A DNA stretch of 64,000 bases from Sipunculus nudus (GCA_026874595.1 CM049317.1:58384618-58448617); one strand, 5' to 3'; positions 1-12,459 are shown, counted from the first letter of the stretch. Numbers and translations are program-made. The notes: generated by a model from the sequence alone, not told the origin.

Positions 1-1240
1 TTAAGGTGAAGATAGGGCTTTCAAGGACAAAAAATAGGAGTTTCCCTGAGAGAAGTTGGATTTTAAATCAAAATACACTGTGTTTTTTTTCTACCGTTAA
101 TGATCGGGACGGTAAGAAAAGGCGAAGAAAAGGGAAGGACTCCCAAGAGAATTACAGGTTGTGTCAATGCTGTTATGTAAATTTGTTTCCTGTCATCTGA
201 TATATAATAATACAATAATAGAAATATGGTTGTTCCTTGAGTTGAAAATGTGAATATATAACACGAATGGAGTTAATAATAAAGCTTTTATAACTAATAT
301 GAGTTTTGTTTTCTGATTTTGCACAACACGCACGCACATTCCTTAAGCATATTTAGCTCGTTCTAAACAAATATTACACAAAGATTCAAATTTTCAAATT
401 ATGATCCATATACTCACATAAAAAAGCAAGCATTGTTAAAATGGCATTTGGGATGTCACTGTCACTTTTTGTAATGTTGACATGGCAACCCTATATATAT
501 GTAAGGTTGTCAAAAGGTATAAATGACTACACAGGAGGTCATTTGAGTCACTATAAAGTGGCATCCCTAAGGTTGTCATGCTGAAAACCTTAGGGAAGCC
601 TGTTGGTTTAGCTTCGACTGGAATTCTATGTGTTCCTTGAATCTACAGTAGTGCGAATCATCATCAGCAACCCCCCAAATATCCCCATAGATATCAACTC
701 AGTTATATTATACCAGGATCCTGATTAATGCTGATGTATGGTACGTATGCACAGGAAATGTATTAAACCAAGCCCATACAAATGCGTCTAAGAGTTGCAT
801 CAAAGGTTTGTTCCGGCCACTAGAAGAGAGGCGGCTCCACTTGGAGAATACCTATGCATGGAAGAGTGAGTATACTTTCGTCGTTCGGAAATTTACACAT
901 ATGGTTTCTTCTAGTACTAGAGAAAGAAAACGGCTATCTAAAAAATAGAAGCCATTGTCTCCATGGAGGGGAAATTGACTTAACCCTTAACCAAATTTCA
1001 TTTCTATCCATTTATAACTTTTGAGTTATTGTCTTTAATTCAACTACCTCCATCTACCGAAAGTATATATAATAATTACAAAATACCCAAACAGTCACCG
1101 TTCTTTTTTTTTATTAGACCAAAAGCTAGTTGTTGGATTTTTTTTTTCAGTGTGGGCACAGGTGAAAATCTATGAACATTAAGGTTGAATCGAAACATCG
1201 ATATCATTATATTACTTAAATATGGTAAGCTATATACTCT
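1..1240. other. Unique AT-rich DNA, no gene seen
   Basis: No coding frame longer than about 64 codons and nothing recognisable in translation. An AATAAA hexamer at 278-283 is followed by a T/G-rich stretch (301-325). It could be a polyadenylation signal, but no upstream exon supports it. The only structured sequence is the hairpin at 564-596, listed separately. Confidence 0.6.
564..596. repeat. Perfect 11-bp inverted repeat (hairpin)
   Basis: The arm TCCCTAAGGTT at 564-574 is exactly mirrored by AACCTTAGGGA at 586-596, leaving an 11-base loop. The stem has no mismatches. It lies in otherwise unremarkable AT-rich DNA. It could be the core of a short foldback element or a chance palindrome, and no function is implied. 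Confidence 0.7.
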
Positions 1241-1249
1241 ATGTGGACT

Positions 1250-1605
1250 GGTTTCTGAGGTCTAGGGACACAGACTACAGGACTCAAAGCCGGGAGATCA
1301 TGAGTTCAAATCTCAGCGGAATGGAGGTAAGAATTCCCAAATAGAGTGGCGTTCTGCAGACTGCATTGAAGGTGATGGACCACTGCTGCATTTCACTCGG
1401 GGGGAGGGGGGGGGGGGCAACTTCACATCAAGGACCAATATAGGTCAACATCCAGAATGCAGTATACATCCACATGCAGTAGTCAACAGACCTGAATAGC
1501 ACAAAGATAATAATGAGGAGAAACATGTGCTGCCACCCTTTCACGTAATCCAAAACCGATTATGCGGATATACATAGCGTAAGTATACAACTGCTTGGGG
1601 CAGTT
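1250..1605 (+). mobile_element. tRNA-derived SINE-like element, family A copy 1
   Basis: A B-box-like segment (GAGTTCAAATCTC, 1302-1314) suggests a tRNA-derived pol III head; the A box is weak. The downstream body at about 1445-1595 aligns by eye with 58845-58995: both have a CAGTAGTCA block, an ACATGTG block, a CACRTARTCC block and an ACATA...GTAAG block in the same order and at similar spacing. Two diverged copies 57 kb apart indicate a dispersed family. A G-rich run (1399-1417) interrupts this copy. Ends and target duplication are not resolved, so the limits are approximate. Confidence 0.5.
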
Positions 1606-4600
1606 ACATTAGTGTATGTATCGTGGTATTACATATACATCATTTCCGTTAATGACATGAGGTTGTTGAAGCCTTCTGGCGGTATTGTTCGTTAGAAGCA
1701 CGATGATCAACAAATAAGTTACCACAATATAACAAGGAAAGATGTCTGGTGTGGTATTTCTTCTAGGGAAAAAAACCCAGTAAAATATCATTATAAAAGC
1801 CTGAAAGACCCTTTTTTATACATCCGTTAATTAGTGCGTGATGTGTTATACTTTACCCTTGGGGATTCTGTCAGCAGAATTTCAGGAAAAATATTGTACA
1901 GAATTTGTTGATATTTATGGATTGTTAAGATAACATCTTGTGACTACGGGGGAGGGGGGGTTGATGAAAAATTATTTTAGTATGTTTCATATATTTCCAA
2001 TTCAAGTACAAGAGAATAAATTTATAAACCAATTTCAAACCCCACTTAATCGGCAATGCTTTGGTGCAGGAAAATGCCACACTTACCAACACAAGAAGCA
2101 TATGGTTTATACCATACATCGTGTAATGCCCTACAAATTGTATATTTAACATAAAGGCTAAACGGTATTCCCAGTTATTATAAATATGCCTGATATGATA
2201 TTAATTTAACTATGCCTATTATCCGAAAAGCTGGGTTAGAATCTTAGCCTTTCAATAGGCAAAACGTCTAGGCTTCTACTAAATATACTATAAAACATGC
2301 AGTGTCGTTGTCCCCTAAAGCTCAGAAAATAAAGGCAACGTTCTCCATTCAGGTCTCTTGTGAATTTCTGTCTTGCTATGTATAGTCGGAGCCGTGTGTC
2401 TATTGGCCACAATTTGCCCTGCTGAATCATAAACTGATGAAATACTCATACATACAGATAAGTGCACGAGAATGAAGCAATTACAGGTGGCGCCACCAGT
2501 CTTCTGTAGGCGTATTAAAATCGATGAGCATATCGAGTGTCATGGCAATCCATTCATCTTTTCATGATTAAATCTGGCCTTTTATATGAAATTTTAGTTT
2601 ATGCACTTGAAACATGCTGATATGCTATCATTCAACTTGTGTCCTGTCGAAAAATGAAGCAATGGAAAATTCTATCCTCCCCCTCCCCCAATAAAAAATA
2701 AAATGTATTAACCTCAGAATATGTAGGTGGCAAATGCAGTCTTCTGCAGCTGTTGAAATTCTTCAAGTTCAATTAGCACACCATATTCCATGACAAAAAA
2801 TAGGGCCTTTGCTATTATATTTCGAATTAAAAGCCTTAACTTCTATAGGACATTCAGCATTCAAAGCGACATTCCCAAGTGGCTTTCAAAGTAGGTCACA
2901 TCGGCCTCAATTTCAGAATCCTTAGAACGCCTATACGGACTTCTCAGCCAGTCAGGTTTGAGCTTCCTTGGTCTGTTACTATTTGTGCCCTGGTGAGGTT
3001 TCGACAGATGAGTCTAATTTGTCTCTTCGTAAATACTAGAATACAAGCTAAATGAGAAGAACAGCACGTTCAATGTTCTGCAGCATCCAAACGTCAGTTA
3101 GCTTACTGAATTTCAAGACACGCCAGCCTGCCGTTCTTGAAAAATCTAACATTTCGATTGACAAGAATTTTAGATTCTAAGGCTCAGACGTATGTTTGGC
3201 CAAGTGAATCGGGAAATATATGTCATCGTGACCTAATTTGCATTTCCACAGGAGATCAGGACCTTTCAGGACTGAATTCCTGGACTTTATATGCCTTTTT
3301 TTCCCCTTTTTTTCCCTGTAAAAGGACGAATAGACTTACACGAAGGACAAACGACCTTTTCCTTAGCTCACAAAACTTAGCTAAAAATAATTAAAGGTAT
3401 AATGATGAATTCGAATTTAAAGCTTTTTTCTAAAAAGAATCAAGGTTCGATACCTGCTATCCAAGCATTAAACTAAATCCAATACACAGTGTAATTTACC
3501 AATCCATGAACGCTATGTGACCGTAATCGTATATTCATTTAATGAATAATCATAAGCATTGGATTAACGAGCAACCAATCAGGTGACCGTTGGCATTGTA
3601 AATCGTCAATTATCTGAAAACCACAAAATTTTCATAATATGGCATCTGCAAAACAGAACGCGTGTAGTCTGTACCAGTACCCATGCATGTCGGCATTTTT
3701 TCCGGGATCTTTGTTTTTATACAAAGCAAATAATAAGTATAATAAGTTCTAGGCCATAGGTTGCAGGAGCCATTCCACCGCCTACGAAGCTAATAATAAT
3801 GTCTTACATGGCACGTAATTCGTAGAAACAAATAATCCAAAATATGGCAGGACAGTTCACAATGACTGCGATATATTCATCAATTGAGAACAGCGATTCC
3901 AGTTTATGACGTCAGAATTTTGTGAAGTTATTGTTTTATAACCTCTCGCAACCATGGTCACCTTCTGTGTAGTAGCCTTTTGGGGTTAATAATAATAATT
4001 AGGTTAAAAGGGCTGAACATATTGGCTGTGGTGGATAATTCAATTTCACCTCACAATAGTTTTTATACAGATCCGAAACGCAATAATCTCCCCATTTATC
4101 GCCTATTGCAATGAAATTATACCACCAGGTAGCAGACCTCTTAACCACTGTCAGAATAGTGACGTCATAATGGTTGCCATAGTGACACAGATGCTTCATT
4201 GATTTTTGTCACCAATTTGACTTAATTCACGTTATTTCAACACACTTCCAGTCCAATCTCAAGTTTGACTTAAATCGGTAGCTTGCAAAATATAAATTGT
4301 TATGGCCAAATTATTAGAAAGCCAATGGGTTCTCATATAGCCTTGTCTGGACACGTTTTTGATACAGCTGGTACAAAATTTGCCCTGCTGACAGAAGAGC
4401 GGACAGTTTAGCAGCAAGACGGATGGAAAAATGCAGACAGAAAGACTAAGAACAAAGGACAGTCGTTGTAGCTAAATTGATCAGCTTAGCATCTGATGAT
4501 AGATGGGATCAAATGTCAGGAAATTCAGTGAATCTACCATCCACATCTGCCTTCAAGGATATTAACCTGGTGCCCTTTCACCACGATTAACTTCAGAACA

Positions 4601-5046
4601 TGCATACAATGTGTATGGTGTATATGTGTTTGTATAAAAAAATAAGCTGTAATGAAATTGAACCTGGAATACATGAACACATTCCTTTGTCCTTTATTAT
4701 AATATATATACTTTTTGACTACTTTTGTTTTACTTTTCTTTTCTGATCAATTAATTTATACCTGCATGTATGTCTCACTCACACTTGACATTATCTACAC
4801 ACAAATGAAATAAAAAAGGGCTTCAACTACCCAGTATTACTACACAACATGTTTCAGATTAGAAAAAAACTACTCAAATCTTTATCTATATAAAGACAAC
4901 ATAACCTTTGATGATTGCTTCCTGAAATGCTGTCTGCACTTCTGTGTATATGCAGTGATGTTTATAGCTATTCACGGTCATTGTCAACTATACATGTATA
5001 TACGTATAATAGATTAAACACGTGAATAAACCTTACACGTGGATAC

Positions 5047-5048
<2 letters not shown>
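1606..5048. other. Unique AT-rich DNA, no gene seen
   Basis: Only short frames (up to 85 codons) with no recognisable product. Two perfect CRE octamers TGACGTCA occur at 3907-3914 and 4160-4167. The second lies next to an X-box-like GTTGCCATAGTGAC. No splice-supported exon, RNA gene or transposon was recognised. Confidence 0.55.

Positions 5049-5105
<57 letters not shown>
5049..5105. repeat. (CT)n microsatellite
   Basis: An almost uninterrupted CT dinucleotide run of about 57 bp. Polypurine/polypyrimidine tracts of this length can form triplex DNA. The Glu-Arg repeat peptide that appears on the minus strand is a translation artefact of the repeat. Confidence 0.95.
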
Positions 5106-5107
<2 letters not shown>

Positions 5108-5629
5108 AAGATAATGGTACCGTACTTAAAACACCTTTGGCTCTCCTGGCATGTCTGACCACAGAAAATCAATCCCATACATTCCTATACATTTATATTC
5201 TTAATGCCCGTAGAGTCATTTCGTTCTCTTTCATATGACGATATATACCAAACACGTCGCAAACAGTAACAAAGTAACGTATCGATCTCATTGGTATATC
5301 GTTCAAGCCCTAATTCATATAAAACAGTAATGTAAACGTGTTAAACCCTGTGTCCAAAGTGTGACAGTGATCCGTCTAGTTAATTATATCCAAGATAAAA
5401 TAATGTATCTCACATACGGCATTAAGTGTAAAATCGACACGAAATTAAACACAATCTTATATGAAACCAACACAAATGGCATAAGAGTGCCAGTGTCGAT
5501 TAACATTTATCTATAGATAAACATCTAATTCTAATAAGTGCGCTGAACTGATTATGTCATCTCTATATTTTCTAAATTGCTCCCTGTTTTAAGGCCTATT
5601 AATAGGTAAACACTCCTTGGCTGTCATCT

Positions 5630-6000
5630 ATTTCGTTGCGGATGAAGCGGCTATTGGACTCCCTCAATGAGAGCGAATGCATGGGCGCCATGTTTTCCAA
5701 ATTTGCTTTTGTAAATAATGTTAAACTAAATACAACATATAATTAAGAACCTATGCATAAAATCGGAGGTATTTTATCAGTGCACCCGGTAGGCTTCTTG
5801 AAAGTTCTAACAGGTCTGCATGGCTGAGCTTTGGTTGGTACCCCTGGATGGAATATTTACCATGCAAACAGAGATGTGCTTAATCACTCACAACCTCGAT
5901 TTACAGGGTAAAAGCCCCAAGCAAGGAAGTGACGTAGTCTCCTATCCCAGAATCCTCCAGCGTCCTTCCGGGTCGTCTGCTGAACTGTGAGTGGCTTTGT
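5630..6000 (+). promoter_or_regulatory. Candidate TATA-less promoter with first-exon donor
   Basis: The block is richer in GC than its surroundings. It contains ATTGG, an inverted CCAAT box (within 5650-5660), GGCGCCATG (about 5690), and the ETS/CRE composite AGGAAGTGACGT (5924-5935). These are followed by CCCAGAATCCTCC (resembling part of ZNF143-type promoter motifs) and a second ETS core, CTTCCGG (5965-5971). GTGAGT, a strong 5' splice donor match, starts at 5987. In metazoan promoters this ETS-CRE arrangement typically marks TATA-less start sites, so a short non-coding first exon ending at 5986 is conceivable. No downstream exon was identified. This is an inference from motifs only. Confidence 0.3.
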
Positions 6001-8440
6001 GACGACTGCTATATGATGTGTCTGATCGATATAATGTGAATGCCTTAGCTTACACCAGGCGTATAAATACTCTCTCTATCTATGTTCAGAGATTAAAGCA
6101 GACGATCAGTGGAATATTTTTCACTTAGTTTCTATTGTAATTGTATATTTAACTAGATAGTTACTGGTCAGTTTCACGGTAACTTGTCACAGGTAATAGA
6201 GATAACTTTAGAAAATATTAAAATTTAAAACAACTGTAAACAGGTCAACCCTGGCATTCCTCATATAAAGGAAAATGTTGATTAAAAGAAGTAAAAGAAA
6301 TGCGCTCTTTTGCAAAATAACGTATTTCCACAAGTTCGCAATTTTGTGTAACGGTAACATAAGTTATTATTCTATCTGTGGAAGTACGGTTATATGGAAA
6401 AAATGCTTGATTTTAAAGCGATACATTTTTAATTTAAAGTCATTATTGATTTTTAAGTGAAAATCTCAATAAGTAACAATACGAATCCTAAAAAAAATGG
6501 TACTGGTCACGTGATGTAATATAATACACATAATTTATTCGAAATTTGTTTATGCATACATGCGTTTTGAAGAGATAAAACCCCGACGTTAAGATTAACC
6601 ATGCATTGTGTGACAAGAAAGTCGTATATTAAAATAGCAATGGTTATAATGAAAACTGACTGACAAAAATGTCATCCATGCTTTTAAGAATTTAAATCTA
6701 TATGGTAATATAGATTGTGTATACGGTGTGTGGGATACAGACATATATATACATATATGTATATATATATATGTGTGTGTGCGTATAACAGTAAGCGCTG
6801 TCGGTAAACGGAGACATTTAAAAAAACAGGAATCATACGGAATATGATTTTTATAAGGTTTCCAGATAAAACGTGCAAATATATATGACACGTTCTGCGA
6901 AATATCATACATTACATATACTACATGTATACGTGTGGGCGAAATCAGTGTCTCGTGACTTGGTCGACAGCGACGTCGCAAGAATACAGCTTAGAAATAA
7001 GAAAATTTGCTACTCACCGAAGTTGGATACATGGCCGTTTAGATGCACCTATTAAAATCACGTAAGTCTATGTCTATGGCCACTTGGGCTTGGGTTTAAA
7101 AAGACTGTGGGGCCTATGCCTTGTTTTAGTGAGTCATTATTGGTTGGTGTTACCCCAGAGAACGGGACGAGTGGAGGCTATACAAACAATCCTGGCCAAA
7201 TGATTTATGACCATGTCGGTTCTATCTTGTCATCCCAAACCCGTCACTTCGCTGACAAAATTAACATTAGGTCCCTACAACTGCAGCCATCTGCCTATAT
7301 TTCTCTTTATTTAGAGTCAGAATTAGCCGTTTAACGGACGGTACACCATGGTGCGTTTTATGAAGTGTCTATGGTATTTTCGCTTTCGCGCCGTCTACCG
7401 TAGATATTCCAAGAGGCGAGGAGTTTGGTCCATAAAATTTCTTTTGTGCTGTCTGCCGATGCTACAATATTATGCCCGTTTTGACCCACGGGTCATCTCT
7501 TTTGCCATTTTAGTACTTTTACTTTGATCTTGGTAATATCACGCCGAACAGGCGCAGTATCCCAACTCTGGGTGCTGTGAATCTAAACTCGTGGCGTCTC
7601 GCTTCGATGTGCCTAGGTAGAAACACGCAAAAGATCTTTCAATACGTCATCCACGGGGTTTATTTTCAATCCCCTGTCCATGTCCTCAGCCTCTTTTTCG
7701 CTCTAATTCTTTACTTCCGGTTTTGATGGCAGGGATTATCACCGAAGAAAGATAAACATTAGCACAGTCTCTGCGTACGCGACGCTGAAATGTTAGCTAA
7801 ATAATGTGGCTAAATGGCACATCAATTGCGCTTTTATGTCCAAATAGCTAAGAGTTGCAAACTAATTTATTAGCGTCAGAGTGCGGGTACATATGAAAAT
7901 CTCCGACCCTGCTAGCGAGTGACGGCTCTTGTTGAACAGGTGCAGATAATTTCCTATTAAAAGCAATATTTGTACTCAATCTGTTCCACCCGTACTTGCA
8001 AGTACCCGGATGTTTTATACTCATCAAAACAAAAGGCCTGTGATTTCGTATTCATTTTATATGTGATCTCTCGCAACCTGTTACCTAGTGCTAGACCTGG
8101 TAATTATTTTTCCAGCAACTATCAGGTTTATATGCGCATATGGGCACCACCACACGTTAGGTGGTGAACATGTTATCACCATGACCATAACGGTATCCAA
8201 AAGGTCTATTAAATAACCATACCCTCATCACTTCATCACATCGGGACCTTTATGACTCACTTTACTATAACATGACACCTTACCGATATTTAAGCTATAA
8301 ATGATAGAACGCAGGCTGGACTAAATGTGGAACGATAGCTAAGAACATAAACTATATAGTGGACAAATTAAAAATGTAATCGAAATCAAGAATTGTTTGT
8401 TAGCCAAAAAAATTGTTTGTCTGCGGATACATATATAGTT

Positions 8441-8445
<5 letters not shown>
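6001..8445. other. Unique DNA, no gene seen
   Basis: Contains a short (TA)/(TG) tract (6742-6782) and a GC-richer stretch at about 7100-7780 with several short open frames, the longest relevant one 75 codons at 7107-7334. None has a recognisable product or convincing codon use. No RNA gene or transposon end was recognised. Confidence 0.5.

Positions 8446-8535
<90 letters not shown>
8446..8535. repeat. (TA)n microsatellite
   Basis: TA dinucleotide array interrupted once by ACATACATACA at about 8485-8496. It ends in ATATGCATGCACA. Tyr-Ile repeat frames on both strands are artefacts. Confidence 0.95.
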
Positions 8536-8538
<3 letters not shown>

Positions 8539-8835
8539 TGCACATCAAAGGGTTTCACATTTGATTGCAATATGATGCGTGTACAATTGTTATCAAAGCA
8601 ATAAAATAAACGTTTTTGTAGGTACTCGTTATACAAAGGTATAATAGTAATACTATTATTGATATATATACGCTACGTGTCCGGATGCATGTAGGAGATA
8701 CTACAAAGAATAGCAATTCAAAACATAAAACTCAAGCGAAACATGCACACACAGAAGTGTGTGTGAATGTGTGCTATTATTACTTAGTATATATATGTAT
8801 AAATATCCTGTCCATTGTTATCTGAAGAAGACGTT

Positions 8836-8880
8836 ACGTCATGGAGAATGACGTCATGTTTACGTCATTTATTAACGTCA
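8836..8880. promoter_or_regulatory. Cluster of four CRE (ACGTCA) sites
   Basis: ACGTCA occurs at 8836-8841, 8851-8856, 8862-8867 and 8875-8880, all in the same orientation. The second is part of a perfect palindromic CRE, TGACGTCA (8849-8856). Spacings are 15, 11 and 13 bp. CREB/ATF-family bZIP proteins bind this motif. Homotypic clustering at this density in AT-rich DNA suggests a cAMP- or stress-responsive element. A short degenerate tandem repeat carrying the motif is the alternative. No gene is visible nearby. Confidence 0.4.
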
Positions 8881-9281
8881 TCATGCTGAAGTCGGTATGG
8901 CCAGGCTGGTCGTGGCACAGAGCTGTACTAGTGGTGAAAAAGTCGGATAAAACAGACAACACCGGTACAACTGTACGACACGACCGTCCACGTGACTCCA
9001 GAACTAACTCTGCATGTATATACACATGCAAGCTGTACATAGGGTCTACAGGTAAAACTATAGAAAGTGCCAGTTTCCAATTATATATAGAGAATTATAA
9101 CTATACTTCCTTATACTGCAACTAAGTATAACGACTATACCGGCTGTTTGGAATTTCAATCCCGCTCCCTTAAACACACATTTACATATAAGTATGTATT
9201 TTATGAGAAAAAAAATGTTTGCTCTACATTAAATCTAATATAAACACATATTTTTAAGTACACAATGCAAAACGTTAGTTT

Positions 9282-9341
<60 letters not shown>
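9282..9341. repeat. (TA)n microsatellite
   Basis: About 60 bp of uninterrupted TA repeats. Confidence 0.95.
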
Positions 9342-9346
<5 letters not shown>

Positions 9347-9814
9347 TGTTCTCGCACATCTATAATTACATATGTTACAATAACAGAGCATTTTCGCCAC
9401 GTGTCATATGTCATTCGACATGACTACTTTCAAACAAAGAACAGGTAAGAGACTCACCTGGCGGATGCTAGGTCCAAAAAGAAAAACATTACACAGGAAA
9501 CCTTTGATTACCTGAATGATTCAGGGGTGCATTAAAGCTGCGGTCATTCATATCAAACATGCATTGCTGTCTTTAAACAGTATATTCCAACAAAATGTAA
9601 ACATACTCTTCGTCTCTGAACACATACTGCCGCTATATATTTGTAATCTGAATACAAATCATATAACCAGTATAGTATTTATGTATAAACATTTAATTTG
9701 TGCTTTCTGAAAATGAGTGACAGACGGACAAACAGACAGAGGGACTGAGACAGAGAAATGGAATATGAATACACATAAACCTGAACTGACTTTTTGTGTG
9801 TTCATTCATGTCAA

Positions 9815-9850
9815 CTGTCTGTCTGTCTGTCTCTGTCTGTCTCTGTCTTT
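9815..9850. repeat. (CTGT)n-type pyrimidine repeat
   Basis: Short imperfect CTGTCTGTCT / CTCTGT tract just upstream of the large TA array. Confidence 0.8.
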
Positions 9851-9898
9851 GACTCTATATCTATATCTATAACATTCTACCTACATAACTATCTATCT

Positions 9899-9901
<3 letters not shown>

Positions 9902-9940
<39 letters not shown>

Positions 9941-10004
9941 TGCATATATATATGCATGCATATATATATATATGCATATATATATGCATGCATATATATA
10001 TGCA

Positions 10005-10102
<98 letters not shown>

Positions 10103-10114
10103 TATATATGCATG
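9902..10114. repeat. Long compound (TA)n / TGCATGCA array
   Basis: About 210 bp. Five TATATGCATGCATATA-like or TATGCATA units sit between about 9935 and 10010, followed by roughly 85 bp of pure TA and a terminal ATATATGCATGCGTGC. TGCATGCA is itself palindromic, so the whole array is highly self-complementary and could extrude a cruciform. Confidence 0.95.
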
Positions 10115-11393
10115 CGTGCTACAGCTCGAAAAAAAATTATATAGGTTGGCCACAAAATTTTGACTAAAGGCTCAGTATGTATATCCTGACTTTTGACACA
10201 TATATACTTAAATATGTACGTATATACTTGTAGATACTATGTATTTAGCTTATCTATAGCTGTCTGCCCGTGCACTCTATAGTTAGCAATATTGCTGTTT
10301 TTAGCGCAGGAAGCCGGGAGGGCGTGGAGCTCTTTCAGTGACCTTTTGGTAGACACATAACTCTATAGTGCTTATCTGGGGCTGTTTGCCTATGCATGAG
10401 TTACGTATATTACTTTATGACAAGCCGGGGTGCTATAAGACCTCAACAGGACCCTACACCCCATGAGTGGTCTCTATCGCCTGGTCCTTGACTGTGACGT
10501 TATTGCTTTGGTGTCATAAAGTCGATTTGCCTATCTGTAGTTATTGTAGCCGTGTCCTGCTTGTGTTAACCCTATATCAGCGTTCCCTCATAATGTACTG
10601 CCATAAAATCTATACCCGTGGTATGTCAAAAGAGGTGTACATACGTCTCAACACACGAGCTCTATACAAGTATTATCATAATATGTAAATGTTTCTGTCT
10701 GTCTATCTGTCTGTACGTGTATCTATACTCAGTTTGTGAGTATATATATATATATATGAGAGTTATAATTGCTTTGCAAAGCATACAAGACAACATGTAG
10801 ATCTAACATAAACGAAGTGTTCTTACTATTTTTACCAAACTCTTTTTGTACATACATGTATATAATAAAAATGGAGTAAAACCATACAAATAATGCATAC
10901 ATCGTAGATAAATAGATAAATATGTTGACATCATTTTACATACACGTACATGTTTAGATATGTATGCAAGAAGTGAATATACTTATATACTACCTGCTGT
11001 TTGTAGAACCATCCAGTGAAATCGTGATATTCGAACTGTCTGAAACTTCAGTGGATTTTACAAAGAGTGGTATATATTAATTGAGAAGCCCGACATACAA
11101 TTAACAAAATACATGAAAACAGTCAGCATAACCCCTATTTATATATATAAAAAACAAGATAACTGTAGGAGTACACTTGTAGGAAGACCTTCATATTCTC
11201 ACGGAGGTTAAAAACATCAGATTTCATTTTCTGAAGCAAATATCATTATTGTTGTATATTCAAATGTCCTTATCAATTCCGGAAAGCCAGTTCATGCTTA
11301 AACTTATCAACTACAGGTAAGAACTTGCATTAATTCTCTTCTTACAGACTTCAATTCATTTTGTAAATTCTCCAATAATGTAACACCTGCATG

Positions 11394-11395
<2 letters not shown>
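10115..11395. other. Unique DNA, no gene seen
   Basis: Open frames reach only 73 codons (10467-10688) and are unrecognised. No transposon or RNA gene was identified. Confidence 0.55.

Positions 11396-11451
<56 letters not shown>
11396..11451. repeat. (TA)n(TG)n compound microsatellite
   Basis: TA repeats run into GTGTGTGTGT, a common product of point mutation and expansion within a TA array. Confidence 0.93.
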
Positions 11452-11667
11452 CTTAACATATACAGCAACGGATGGTCAATACTCTATTAATCTGCTAACA
11501 ACATTAATTGCAATAATATAATAGCATTGTATTTGGTCTTAGCTTATCATTAAAAAAATATGTAATTTCTCATTCCACGACTAAGATATTAGGCTTTGGG
11601 TTTCTGTTTGTAAGTTTATTAATTCAACTAAATGCAATCAACAGAACAACTCCCAGTATACTGTTCC

Positions 11668-11677
<10 letters not shown>

Positions 11678-11712
<35 letters not shown>

Positions 11713-11730
11713 GTATATATATATATACAT
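11678..11730. repeat. (TA)n microsatellite with ACATA interruptions
   Basis: TA array broken by two symmetric ATACATATA/ATGTATA interruptions. Confidence 0.9.
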
Positions 11731-11835
11731 GCGTTAAAATTAAGAATAATATTAATCTATGTAAATATAACAGAAAGGATGAACATTATCTTTAACATAT
11801 ACATTACGTTAGCATGTTAAACAAAAATGTGAAAA

Positions 11836-12459
11836 TTGTTACAGGTTAACATTAGTTGTTATTTACCTATCCACTACAATACCCAATTTTCCCATGACAG
11901 ACAACCTTACCAACCGTTGTTCATAAAGTGCTTCAGCCTCTGCCATCGGTTGTCTCCTGCCTGCGACGGTATTCTGGTTGGCCTGTGTTGTTCTTTCACT
12001 TGTTACCTCGAGGTTGCCTCTGTATATAAGCAGCCAGCCGGGGCAATAACTCACCTGCCTACAAGCATGTTTCAATACTCCATCCGGGGCCAGAATGGAT
12101 GTTCACAGCGCATGTGGGGGCTACATCAGACTATATACAATACAATGGCCCGTGTGTCTATCAAATTTCACGCTGCTTTGCTAGGCGTATACGGGTACCT
12201 GCATGGCTTGTGCGACTCGAATCAATCATCTCAGCAAGGCAGAGCACCCTCCTTGATCATACCCACCCCCCCCCCCCCCCCAATGTGTGGTCAGTTTTAT
12301 GGCCCCGCTGGTCATCTGGGCGGTGACCACTGTTTGCGCCATACCGGATTTGCTTGTACCAGACTTGGTCACATCCCCGACACGCCGCCGCGACCTGTAA
12401 CAGACAGTTTTACGTTAGCATACAGTTTCGGTTCCTCCCAGCATCGATTTCTCAGCTAA
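11836..12459 (+). CDS. Longest open frame, 207 codons, unrecognised and doubtful
   Basis: This is the longest ATG-to-stop frame in the window and lies in a GC-richer block (about 11.9-12.5 kb). The translation has no domain I recognise, no signal peptide and no clear amino-acid periodicity. A short Pro run comes from the C16 homopolymer at 12266-12281. Other frames (plus 12099-12326; minus 11863-12075 and 12415-12609) are also open here, as expected where GC is locally higher and stops are rarer. A chance frame is the most likely reading. A lineage-specific exon or a decayed element is possible. Confidence 0.12.
   Translation: MLQVNISCYLPIHYNTQFSHDRQPYQPLFIKCFSLCHRLSPACDGILVGLCCSFTCYLEVASVYKQPAGAITHLPTSMFQYSIRGQNGCSQRMWGLHQTIYNTMARVSIKFHAALLGVYGYLHGLCDSNQSSQQGRAPSLIIPTPPPPPMCGQFYGPAGHLGGDHCLRHTGFACTRLGHIPDTPPRPVTDSFTLAYSFGSSQHRFLS

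Noticed and set aside
278-325. Polyadenylation site at the left edge (AATAAA plus T/G-rich sequence)
   Set aside because: AATAAA is frequent in AT-rich DNA and no coding exon is recognisable upstream; the 64-codon frame at 6-200 has no known similarity.
8339-8636. Tyr-Ile repeat proteins (also at 9794-10167, 12696-13126, 44683-44966, 57396-57661, 58112-58596)
   Set aside because: They are translations of (TA)n arrays, open in several frames on both strands at once.
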